Positions 14,957-21,938 of a stretch of DNA of 64,000 nucleotides are shown in pieces. The translations under genes were made by a program, and so were the position numbers. The stretch covers positions 992,001 to 1,056,000 of the forward strand of contig NZ_JAHXDI010000001.1 in the NCBI RefSeq assembly GCF_023091865.1. The letters are read 5' to 3'. The notes under the pieces were generated by a model. The model ran no database searches. It was not told where the DNA came from and was given only the letters and a program-made list of their open reading frames with translations. The stretch's first letter is position 1. Every line of letters starts with the position of its first letter. This DNA comes from Chromohalobacter moromii. Its GTDB lineage: Bacteria > Pseudomonadota > Gammaproteobacteria > Pseudomonadales > Halomonadaceae.

Positions 14957-15721
14957 ATGACAGAACATACCGATGTGTATCATCCTGAAGATATGCCAGC
15001 ACTCAAGGCAAGGCTTACAAGGACCAAATCAAGGAACTGTATTGTAGCCTTCGAGACTCTTGAAATCGAACTTGATAATTCACTGGGAATTGATTTAAAT
15101 AAATGCGACCGTAATTCAAAACGTGGCCCAAAGCCTTCTAGTATCACGAATGAGGTTCTGGATTTCATGTGGTGTTGCATGGAAGTTTCCGACATTCCTG
15201 ATGAAGCCTTGAACGTATTGGAGGGTGTGGCAAGGCTCAATTGGTATTCAAGGAAGCATCGCTCAGACAAGATCGTTGCTCCGAATCCAGTTGTCGAATG
15301 CCCTGTTGTAATGACTTGGAGAGTCTTATTTGATAAATGCGACCGTAATTCAAAACAGGAGTTGAACGCGGCTTTCACGGTCAGGAAACATGATGATGAC
15401 GGGGAGTGGCTTCTTTCACCCGCTGGTGTGACAAGGAACGAATATCTTCGTGGTCTGTGGCAGTCGAAAAATAACGCTGACAGCCTGAGTGTCCTTTCCA
15501 TGCTCTATTGCTTGCGTGAGCTTAAAGAAATCACAACCAAAGGAGTTCAGCAGGTTATCAATGTCGGTGAGAGGCAGGCCAGACGCTACAAGCAGGCTCT
15601 TGGCTTGTGTATGCCTTATTTGGTCGAAGCCTACCAGAGCATAGCGCCAGAATTTGATGCTGGACTGGTGAGAGAGGTTGAGCGTATCGAAGAACAAGTA
15701 ATATTTTCAGAAGCCGCATAA
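14957..15721 (+). CDS. Hypothetical protein with C-terminal helix-turn-helix, putative regulator or replication protein
   Basis: The product has 254 residues with ATG 14957 behind AGAAGGAG. I do not recognise a family. The C terminus LKEITTKGVQQVINVGERQARRYKQAL (about 200-226) reads as a helix-turn-helix. Two copies of the heptapeptide KCDRNSK (about 50-56 and 128-134) come from an exact 24-bp DNA repeat at 15099-15122 and 15333-15356. Synonymous positions are also identical, hinting that the DNA sequence itself matters, as with iterons inside lambda O. The gene is the rightward counterpart of the Rep-like gene across the control region. Confidence 0.65.
   Translation: MTEHTDVYHPEDMPALKARLTRTKSRNCIVAFETLEIELDNSLGIDLNKCDRNSKRGPKPSSITNEVLDFMWCCMEVSDIPDEALNVLEGVARLNWYSRKHRSDKIVAPNPVVECPVVMTWRVLFDKCDRNSKQELNAAFTVRKHDDDGEWLLSPAGVTRNEYLRGLWQSKNNADSLSVLSMLYCLRELKEITTKGVQQVINVGERQARRYKQALGLCMPYLVEAYQSIAPEFDAGLVREVERIEEQVIFSEAA
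15099..15356. repeat. Exact 24-bp direct repeat within the 254-aa gene
   Basis: The copies lie at 15099-15122 and 15333-15356, in the same frame, 234 bp apart, with every base identical. Core: AAATGCGACCGTAATTCAAA. Confidence 0.85.
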
Positions 15722-15902
15722 GCAATAATTCCAAGTCAGATAGAGCGGGAATGACTTGGAAGACCAAAACTCTAGCTACACATAGGGCGAGAGCGCCCGC
15801 ACAAGCCACACAAGGGCTTTCAATGGGGCAAGCAGGGCCTTCCTACCAGTAACCCCTTACAATGGCTCATGTGAACTTTGAGTGACTCAGGAAATTAAAT
15901 AG

Positions 15903-16238
15903 CTATTGTAATGTCCTACGTATGTTGTTCATGGGGCGTTCACACATACCTTGCCACATGCTGTCTAAATAATAGTTTTGGCTTTCTTCTTCCCACCATG
16001 TGTTTGCATCGTCTAGTAATTTTCCAGATTTTTCTGTTTCGATATTAGCTGCGTTTACCGTTTTCGATAATAGTATTAAGGAGTCGGGGGCCTTGCCCGT
16101 TTTATGTCCAATGATGGCGCATGTGTATAGAACGGATATGGAGGTTCCTTGTTTGAATTCTTCAGTTATGTAAGAGGCAGAATGACTGACGGCAGGAAGC
16201 AGCGAGAGTAGGACGATGGCTAAGGTTTGCAATTTCAT
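15903..16238 (-). CDS. Small secreted hypothetical protein, likely cargo
   Basis: The product has 111 residues from the ATG at 16238. A longer reading from 16301 would put a charged stretch ahead of the signal. The first 21 residues (MKLQTLAIVLLSLLPAVSHS then A) form a typical Sec signal peptide with an A-x-A-like cleavage site, so a mature periplasmic or secreted protein of about 90 residues is expected. It has two cysteines (LYTCAIIG, WQGMCERP), and a WWEEESQNYYLDSMW patch. I do not recognise it. It is at the attR end, transcribed leftward on its own: probably a lysogenic-conversion type gene. Confidence 0.6.
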   Translation of the reverse strand: MKLQTLAIVLLSLLPAVSHSASYITEEFKQGTSISVLYTCAIIGHKTGKAPDSLILLSKTVNAANIETEKSGKLLDDANTWWEEESQNYYLDSMWQGMCERPMNNIRRTLQ

Positions 16239-16335
16239 AGCGTACCTATCGGAATGTTTTTGATTTGGCCTAGGTGTAAACCATGGCTTATCAGGCATCA
16301 AGCCCCAACTAAAAGCTCTTATACAGCCCGTGAAG

Positions 16336-16354
16336 GCAAATGAGAATCATTAGA
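16336..16354. promoter_or_regulatory. Fur-box-like sequence
   Basis: The 19-mer at 16336-16354 matches the E. coli Fur consensus at 14 of 19 positions, with AATGA-GAATCATTA in the centre. It lies 20-40 bp before the 55-aa gene. A second 14/19 match is at 16539-16557. Confidence 0.3.
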
Positions 16355-16375
16355 TATTAAAGGAGGATCGACCAC

Positions 16376-16543
16376 ATGAGTTTTCCAACCACAACTGACT
16401 TTGAAAAGCATGGCGATATAGCCGTGAACACCAACAGGAAACCGACCAAGCGTTTCAAGCGTGACAGGGAAGAACGGAGGGATCGATTAGGAGGGCTAGG
16501 GCTGTATTTGGGTTGCTCCAAAGACCGTAAAAAAGAGCGATAA
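16376..16543 (+). CDS. Small basic hypothetical protein (55 aa)
   Basis: This short ORF has a strong AAAGGAGG ribosome site 9 bases before ATG. The product begins MSFPTTTDFEKHGDIAVNTN and ends in a very basic half (KPTKRFKRDREERRDR and CSKDRKKER). It lies about 180 bp inside attR. Size, charge and position near an attachment site would suit a DNA-bending or excisionase-like factor, but there is no recognisable motif. An overlapping leftward ORF at 16357-16641 has no ribosome site and is less likely. Confidence 0.5.
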   Translation: MSFPTTTDFEKHGDIAVNTNRKPTKRFKRDREERRDRLGGLGLYLGCSKDRKKER

Positions 16544-16726
16544 TGAGAACCATTCATGACGCTTGAGGTGGTCCAAAATGGTGGTCCATTCAGGGTGCCC
16601 CTCATGCCTAATTCTATGGTAAGCTGTAGATAGGTCTTCACGGACAGATAGCTAGAAAAGTCTTTTTTATCAAGTTGTTAAGGTGTCGCCATTAATCGGA
16701 AGCCAATCGGTATTTTTGGCTAATAA

Positions 16727-16759
16727 TGTGCCGGGATGTGGCTGATGGGGCCGCCTCCA
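16727..16759 (+). repeat. attR, 33-bp core repeat
   Basis: Exact copy of the last 33 bases of ffs (3889-3921). It is followed by host sequence leading to dnaX, which marks the right end of the element. Confidence 0.93.
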
Positions 16760-16921
16760 TTTCGTCTCCCCGTATTGCTGTTCGACCTCGATGTCGACTC
16801 GCCCCTCGTCGAAGTTCTCGCTACCCGCTAGAATGGACGCTTTAACGATCTTCCCCTCTGTGTCGAGTGCTTGGTGCTGCCAGGTGGGAATCGGCCCGAT
16901 CTGCAAGGACATCCCGACGGT

Positions 16922-18970
16922 ATGAGTTACCAGGTTCTGGCCCGCAAATGGCGCCCCCGCACGTTTCACGAACTGGTTGGCCAGGAGCATGTCTCGCGTG
17001 CGCTGGTCAATGCGCTCGATCAGGGGCGTCTTCACCATGCCTATCTGTTTACCGGCACGCGCGGGGTCGGCAAGACGACGCTGGCACGGATTCTTGCCAA
17101 GTGCCTGAACTGCCGCCAGGGCGTGACCTCGGTACCGTGCGGTGAATGCGAAACCTGCCGGGAGATCGACGAGGGGCGTTTTGTCGACCTGATCGAGGTC
17201 GATGCCGCGTCCCGCACCAAGGTCGAGGATACGCGCGAGCTGCTCGACAACGTGCAGTACGCGCCGACCCAGGGGCGCTACAAGGTGTACCTCATCGATG
17301 AGGTGCACATGCTTTCCTCGCACAGTTTCAATGCGCTGCTCAAGACGCTCGAGGAGCCGCCGCCCCACGTCAAGTTCCTGCTGGCGACCACCGATCCGCA
17401 GAAGCTCCCGGTGACGGTACTCTCGCGTTGCCTGCAGTTTACGCTCAAGAATATGCCGCCGGAGCGCGTGGTCGGGCATCTGACGCATATTCTCGAAGCC
17501 GAGTCGGTGACCTTCGACGAGCAAGCGCTGTGGTTGCTGGGCAAGGCCGCCGAGGGCTCGATGCGCGACGCCTTGAGTCTGACCGACCAGGCCATTGCTT
17601 TCGGGCAGGGTGAGGTGCGTCATGCCGATGTCGCGGCCATGTTGGGCACACTCGATCATCGTCACCTGTTGGCATTGGCCGAGGCGCTGGCGGAGGTCGA
17701 TGCCGCGCGGGTGCTGCAAGAAGTCGCCAGCCTGGCCGAGCAGGGGCCGGATTTCGGCGGTATCCTCGACGATCTGGCCGGCATCTTCCACCGCCTGACC
17801 ATCGCCCAGATGGTGCCGGATGCGCTGGATAACGGCCACGGCGACCGCGATACCCTGCTGCCGTTGGCCGCGCGCTTCACCGCTGAGGATGTGCAGCTCT
17901 ATTACCAGATCGCGCTGCAAGGGCGCGGCGACATGGAGAGCGCGCCGGACCCGCGTACTGCGCTGGAGATGACGCTGCTGCGCATGCTGGCATTCCGCCC
18001 CCAGGGCGTACCCAAGCCGCCACAGACGCCGTTGCCGATTCGTGGTGCGGCGGAAGGCGAGGCCGCAGCGAGCACGCCGGCGGCGTCCGCGCCCGGCCAG
18101 CCCGCAGCGGCTGAGCCTGCACCTAGCCAGCCGTCGCCTGCCGTCGCCCCTTCGTCTAGCGAGCCGTCACCTCCCGTGACTCAGGCGCCCGCGGCGGATG
18201 ATAGCAGTCCCGTAGCGGGTGATAGCGGTAACCATGCACCGCACGAGCTGCCTGCGGCCGCCGTACCTGAAGTCGAGACGCCCGCAGTAGAGGAGGAGAT
18301 GCCGGCTCCGGTGGCCGAAGCCCCTGATGACGCTGTCGATGCCGCGCTCGAAGACGAGGCGCAACGCCAGGCGGACGCCGCTGGCGTTGCCGATGTGGAC
18401 GATGCACCGCCTTGGGCGCTCGACGATGCGGCGGCGCCAGCCGCCTCCGAGCCACCTGCGGCTGCCCCGGAGCCTCCGGCGGTGAGTGCCACTGAAGAGG
18501 CGGATGAGTCTGATCCCGAGCCCTCGACGCCGGCGCCTGTCGCCGCCAGGCCCGAGACGGGGACTTTCGACCACGCGCGTTGGCTGGCGGTTTTCGAGTC
18601 GCTGCCGCTGGGTGGCCTGACGCGTAACCTGGCGGCGCACTGCATCGTCGAGCACGACGACGGCGAAACGCTGGCGCTACGGCTGGACCCCTCGCAGGGG
18701 GCGATGCTGGCCGATGTCCACATCGAGCGTCTCACCAAGGCTTTGGCCGATCAGGGCGTCGAGCGGCGTTTGAATGTCACGGTCGCGGCCCTGCCCGAGG
18801 AGCTGGATACACCGCGTTCGCAAAGTGAGCGGCTGGCGCGAGAGCGTCATGCCCAAGCGGTTGAAGCATTGCGCCGCGACCCGCATATTCAGATGCTAGA
18901 ACATGATTTTGGCGCCCACTTGTTGGAACGCAGCGTGACGCCGAACGATGGCGCCGCTTCCGATGCGTAA
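16922..18970 (+). CDS. dnaX: DNA polymerase III subunit gamma/tau
   Basis: The product has 682 residues. The ATG giving MSYQVLARKWRPRTF is the family start; an in-frame upstream start at 16871 is not conserved in character. Motifs: Walker A GTRGVGKTT, a zinc module CLNCRQGVTSVPCGECETC, Walker B LIDEVHML, SRC sensor LSRCLQF. After the clamp-loader domains, a long Ala/Pro/Glu-rich linker (about 370-550) leads to a C-terminal domain that in tau binds the polymerase and helicase. I see no A-AAA-AAG slippery site, so a short gamma product by frameshift is not evident. It is the first gene of dnaX-ybaB-recR, normally adjacent to ffs and here displaced 12.8 kb by the island. Confidence 0.97.
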   Translation: MSYQVLARKWRPRTFHELVGQEHVSRALVNALDQGRLHHAYLFTGTRGVGKTTLARILAKCLNCRQGVTSVPCGECETCREIDEGRFVDLIEVDAASRTKVEDTRELLDNVQYAPTQGRYKVYLIDEVHMLSSHSFNALLKTLEEPPPHVKFLLATTDPQKLPVTVLSRCLQFTLKNMPPERVVGHLTHILEAESVTFDEQALWLLGKAAEGSMRDALSLTDQAIAFGQGEVRHADVAAMLGTLDHRHLLALAEALAEVDAARVLQEVASLAEQGPDFGGILDDLAGIFHRLTIAQMVPDALDNGHGDRDTLLPLAARFTAEDVQLYYQIALQGRGDMESAPDPRTALEMTLLRMLAFRPQGVPKPPQTPLPIRGAAEGEAAASTPAASAPGQPAAAEPAPSQPSPAVAPSSSEPSPPVTQAPAADDSSPVAGDSGNHAPHELPAAAVPEVETPAVEEEMPAPVAEAPDDAVDAALEDEAQRQADAAGVADVDDAPPWALDDAAAPAASEPPAAAPEPPAVSATEEADESDPEPSTPAPVAARPETGTFDHARWLAVFESLPLGGLTRNLAAHCIVEHDDGETLALRLDPSQGAMLADVHIERLTKALADQGVERRLNVTVAALPEELDTPRSQSERLARERHAQAVEALRRDPHIQMLEHDFGAHLLERSVTPNDGAASDA

Positions 18971-19015
18971 GTCGTTGGCGGCCTTGACTTTTTAGAACTC
19001 CTTGAGGATATGACC

Positions 19016-19342
19016 ATGATGAAGGGCGGAATGGGCAACATGATGAAACAGGCCCAGGAAATGCAGGAAAAGATGCAGAAGGTCCAGGAGGAAATCGCCG
19101 AAACCGAAGTCACGGGCGAGGCCGGGGCCGGTATGATCAAAGTCACCATGAACGGTCGCCACGACGTGAGTAGCGTGAATATCGACCCCTCGGTGATGGA
19201 AGAGGACAAGGAATTGCTCGAGGACTTGCTGGCTGCCGCCGTCAACGACGCGGTGCGCAAGGTCGAGACGACATCCAAGGAGCGTATGGAAGAAGTCACC
19301 GCCGGGATGAACCTGCCGGCGGACTTCAAGATGCCGTTCTAA
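19016..19342 (+). CDS. ybaB: YbaB/EbfC family nucleoid-associated protein
   Basis: The product has 108 residues from the ATG at 19016, which has better spacing to TTGAGGA than the ATG at 19010 and gives the usual [17 protein letters not shown] start. The family forms tweezer-like dimers that bind DNA. The conserved GMIKVTMNG strand and [15 protein letters not shown] helix are present. It sits between dnaX and recR (4 bp before recR), the standard bacterial arrangement linked to recombination and replication. Confidence 0.95.
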   Translation: MMKGGMGNMMKQAQEMQEKMQKVQEEIAETEVTGEAGAGMIKVTMNGRHDVSSVNIDPSVMEEDKELLEDLLAAAVNDAVRKVETTSKERMEEVTAGMNLPADFKMPF

Positions 19343-19345
19343 GCG

Positions 19346-19957
19346 ATGGCGTTTTCTCCTCTCGTCGATCAACTGCTGGAGACGCTGCGTGTGTTGCCGG
19401 GCGTGGGTCCCAAGACCGCGCAGCGCATGGCGCTGCATCTGCTGGAGCGCGACCGCGATGGCGGCCGTCGGCTTGTTGCCTCGTTGGGCGAGGCGTTGGA
19501 GCAGGTTGGCTATTGTCAGCGCTGCCGAACGCTGACCGAAACGCCGCTATGCACCATTTGCGAGGATGCGCGGCGCGATGAAGGGCTGCTGTGCGTGATC
19601 GAATCGCCGGCCGACATGCTGGCGATCGAGCAGGCCGGCGGCTATCGCGGTCACTATTTCGTGCTTCACGGCCATTTGTCGCCGCTGGACGGCATCGGCC
19701 CCGAGGACATTGGGCTCGATCAGCTCGATGAGCGGCTCGCAAACGGCGCTATCGAGGAATTGATCTTGGCCACCAATCCCACCGTGGAAGGCGAAGCCAC
19801 TGCGCACTATATCGCCGAACAACTGCGCGGGACTGGCGTGCGTCTGTCGCGCCTGGCGTATGGCGTGCCCATGGGGGGCGAGCTGGAATACGTGGATGGC
19901 GGCACGCTGAGCCGCGCCTTCAATGGTCGTTTGCCGTTCGCGCAAGAATCGAGCTGA
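19346..19957 (+). CDS. recR: Recombination protein RecR
   Basis: The product has 203 residues, close to the usual ~200. It contains the helix-hairpin-helix [20 protein letters not shown], a C4 zinc finger ([16 protein letters not shown]), and a Toprim domain with [13 protein letters not shown] and the [15 protein letters not shown] segment. With RecF/RecO it loads RecA on gapped DNA. It is the third gene of the dnaX operon. Confidence 0.97.
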   Translation: MAFSPLVDQLLETLRVLPGVGPKTAQRMALHLLERDRDGGRRLVASLGEALEQVGYCQRCRTLTETPLCTICEDARRDEGLLCVIESPADMLAIEQAGGYRGHYFVLHGHLSPLDGIGPEDIGLDQLDERLANGAIEELILATNPTVEGEATAHYIAEQLRGTGVRLSRLAYGVPMGGELEYVDGGTLSRAFNGRLPFAQESS

Positions 19958-19986
19958 CCCTCATTATCGTCAACTAAGGATACGGG

Positions 19987-21114
19987 ATGCCCCCGAGTTT
20001 CGAGATTCGCTGGGTGGAAACGCCCACTGCGCTGGCCGAGGCGTGTGAGACGCTAGCCGACGCCGATTGGCTAGCGGTGGACACGGAATTTCACCGCGAG
20101 TCGACGTTCTTTCCCATTGCAGCGCTCGTGCAGCTCTACGCCGGCGGCGATGAGGTTTTCCTGATCGATCCGCAAGTCGTGGCGGCCGATAGTGCTCTGC
20201 AGACGCTCCTGGGTGCCGGCGGACCGCTCAAGTTGCTGCATGCCAGCGGCGAGGATCTCGAAGTGTTGGAGAGTTGGGCGGATGTGGCCGTTGCGCCGAT
20301 CGCCGATACGCAGGTAGCTCAAAGCTTGCTGAGTACTCAGGCGTCGCTGGGCTATCAGCGGCTGGTCGAGCATTGGACCGGCGATGTCTTGCCCAAGGAA
20401 GAAACGCGTTCGGATTGGCTGCGACGTCCTTTGTCCGACTCACAACTACGCTATGCCGCGCTGGACGTGGTCTATCTGCCGCTCGTTTGGCAGGCGCAGC
20501 GTGACGCGTTGGTACAACAGGGACGCCTGGCTTGGCTGGAGGAAGAGTGCGCGCGCCTATGCGAGGCCAACCGTCGCGATCGCGATGCCGATGAACAGTG
20601 GTATCGTCGTCATCGCCAGTTGTGGCGTCTCGAGCCGCGTCAGCTGGCGCTTTATCAGGCGCTCACGCGTTGGCGCGAAGGCGAGGTGCGCCTTCGCGAT
20701 CTGCCTCGAGGCTGGCTGGCGAGCGATAAGGTGCTGTTCGCGATCGCGGTGGAAATGCCGCACAACCGCTATCAGCTCTCGACCGTCGAAGGCGTCAGGC
20801 CCAAACTGATCAAACATGACGGCGATACGTTGCTGGCGATGGTGCAGGAAGCCGTTCACCTCGATGACGACGCATTGCCGGCACCGCTTCCACCACCGCA
20901 TTCAGCGGCGTTCAAGACGCGGCTCAAGGCGCTCAAGACTGTCGTCAACCGCGAAGCAGAGCGCCTGGACATCGCCCCTGAGGTGTTGGCCAATCGCCGC
21001 GATCTCGAAGCCCTGGTGATGGCGGATCTGGATGGCGTGCCGCTGTCATTACCCCAGGGTTGGCGTGGCACCTTGCTGGCCGAGGCGTTCACCCAGGCAC
21101 TGGCCGATCACTGA
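19987..21114 (+). CDS. rnd: Ribonuclease D
   Basis: The product has 375 residues. The DEDD exonuclease motifs are VDTEFHRE (Asp/Glu), LLHASGEDLEVL (Asp), and SDSQLRYAALDVVYL (Tyr/Asp). An HRDC-like domain follows (LYQALTRWREGEVRLRDLPRGWLASDKVLF). It trims tRNA and other RNA 3' ends. ATG 19987 follows AAGGATACGGG. The following ycgL and ycgN genes are its usual partners in gammaproteobacteria. Confidence 0.95.
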   Translation: MPPSFEIRWVETPTALAEACETLADADWLAVDTEFHRESTFFPIAALVQLYAGGDEVFLIDPQVVAADSALQTLLGAGGPLKLLHASGEDLEVLESWADVAVAPIADTQVAQSLLSTQASLGYQRLVEHWTGDVLPKEETRSDWLRRPLSDSQLRYAALDVVYLPLVWQAQRDALVQQGRLAWLEEECARLCEANRRDRDADEQWYRRHRQLWRLEPRQLALYQALTRWREGEVRLRDLPRGWLASDKVLFAIAVEMPHNRYQLSTVEGVRPKLIKHDGDTLLAMVQEAVHLDDDALPAPLPPPHSAAFKTRLKALKTVVNREAERLDIAPEVLANRRDLEALVMADLDGVPLSLPQGWRGTLLAEAFTQALADH

Positions 21115-21126
21115 GAGGCGAAGACG

Positions 21127-21417
21127 ATGCCCAAACGACTCTGTGAAATCTTCAAGAGCCCGCGTCGCGACGAGATGTATTTATACGTGGATCGCGCACG
21201 AGGGCTAACGGATGTTCCCGAAGCCCTGCTCGAGCGGTTCGGCAAACCGGTATCGGTGACCGTGATGATGCTCGGTGACGACAAGTCGCTAGCGCGGGCC
21301 AAGGCGAGCGACGTGCTGGCCGCCATCGAGACACAAGGCTTCTACCTGCAGATGCCGCCGGCGCGCGAGTCTTACATGCTGGATTCATACAAGGCGCCCA
21401 CTGAGGCACGGTACTGA
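21127..21417 (+). CDS. ycgL: YcgL domain protein
   Basis: The product has 96 residues, matching the small YcgL family: a CEIFKSPRRDEMYLYVDR start, LLERFGKPVSVTVMML, and GFYLQMPP near the end. Function is unknown; it forms a small alpha/beta fold. It is located 12 bp after rnd and 3 bp before ycgN, as in relatives. Confidence 0.93.
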   Translation: MPKRLCEIFKSPRRDEMYLYVDRARGLTDVPEALLERFGKPVSVTVMMLGDDKSLARAKASDVLAAIETQGFYLQMPPARESYMLDSYKAPTEARY

Positions 21418-21420
21418 TTC

Positions 21421-21867
21421 ATGCGTGAACGTTTCTGGGAGCGCTTTTCCCTCCAAGAGCTCGACGATGAAGAGTGGGAAGCCCTCTGCGACGGGTGCGG
21501 TTTGTGCTGCCTGCTCAAGCTTGAAGACGAAGAGAGCGGCGATGTCGCCACGCTCAACGTGGCCTGCCAGCTGCTGGATATCGATACGTGCCGTTGCAGC
21601 GATTACGAAAATCGCTTCGAGCACGTGCCGGGATGCACCAAGTTGACCCGAGACAACCTGGCGGCGTTTCATTGGCTACCGGCGTCGTGTGCCTATCGTC
21701 GATTGGCCGAGGGGCGCAAACTCGCGGCCTGGCATCCGCTGAACGCGGGCGATGCACGGCGTATGCATCGCAAGCAGAAGAGCGTGCGTCACTTCGCGGT
21801 GAGTGAGTGTGAGGTGGCCGATGAGGCGCTCGAGGATCACATCATCGACATCATTCCGTGCCAATGA
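21421..21867 (+). CDS. ycgN: YcgN family cysteine cluster protein
   Basis: The product has 148 residues. It begins with FWERFSLQELDDEEWEALCDGCGLCCLLKLEDE and contains a cysteine cluster (CDGCGLCC, CQLLD, CRCSDYENRF, GCTKL), as in the UPF0260/YkgJ-type putative Fe-S or zinc proteins. Biochemical role is unknown. It is the last gene of the rnd-ycgL-ycgN run and is followed by a hairpin terminator. Confidence 0.93.
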   Translation: MRERFWERFSLQELDDEEWEALCDGCGLCCLLKLEDEESGDVATLNVACQLLDIDTCRCSDYENRFEHVPGCTKLTRDNLAAFHWLPASCAYRRLAEGRKLAAWHPLNAGDARRMHRKQKSVRHFAVSECEVADEALEDHIIDIIPCQ

Positions 21868-21899
21868 CGTGTTCGGTGGCATGGAGAGGTGATTGATAT

Positions 21900-21928
21900 G
21901 AAGAAGGCCCCGGTACGGGGCCTTCTTC
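21900..21928. terminator. Bidirectional terminator between convergent ycgN and oligopeptidase genes
   Basis: A perfect 13-bp stem (GAAGAAGGCCCCG with its complement) closes on a GTA loop. A/T-rich arm ends serve both strands. The leftward gene ends 10 bp away. Confidence 0.85.
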
Positions 21929-21938
21929 ATTATGGGCG

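Larger units (their letters stand above)
3889..16759. mobile_element. Integrative element in ffs, candidate capsid-forming phage satellite (~12.8 kb)
   Basis: An exact 33-bp direct repeat bounds the region. The left copy is the 3' end of ffs and the right copy stands alone ahead of dnaX. The interior is visibly AT-richer than both flanks and has different codon choice. Content: a tyrosine integrase beside attL pointing inward, cargo ORFs, a leftward head/neck module (portal, adaptor, acidic protein, decoration, major capsid, terminase large subunit, head closure), a Rep-like protein, a repeat-rich control region and a second predicted DNA-binding protein. Tail, lysis, protease and recognisable small-terminase genes are missing. 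Known capsid-forming PICI satellites package themselves in their own heads and take helper tails; this element fits that lifestyle, but its replication genes are not the usual primase type. A decayed prophage is the main alternative; the intact reading frames and ribosome sites argue against decay. Confidence 0.85.

Noticed and set aside
14752-14988. Rightward 78-codon ORF with GTG start
   Set aside because: Weak start context and overlaps the well-supported start at 14957.
16357-16641. Leftward 94-codon ORF near attR
   Set aside because: No Shine-Dalgarno sequence; the opposite strand has a 55-aa ORF with a strong AAAGGAGG site.
16670-17920. 416-codon leftward ORF over attR and dnaX
   Set aside because: Runs antisense through the conserved clamp-loader domain of dnaX; composition is that of a shadow frame.
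18000-18970. Programmed frameshift in dnaX producing gamma
   Set aside because: No A-AAA-AAG type slippery sequence or following stem seen in the linker region.
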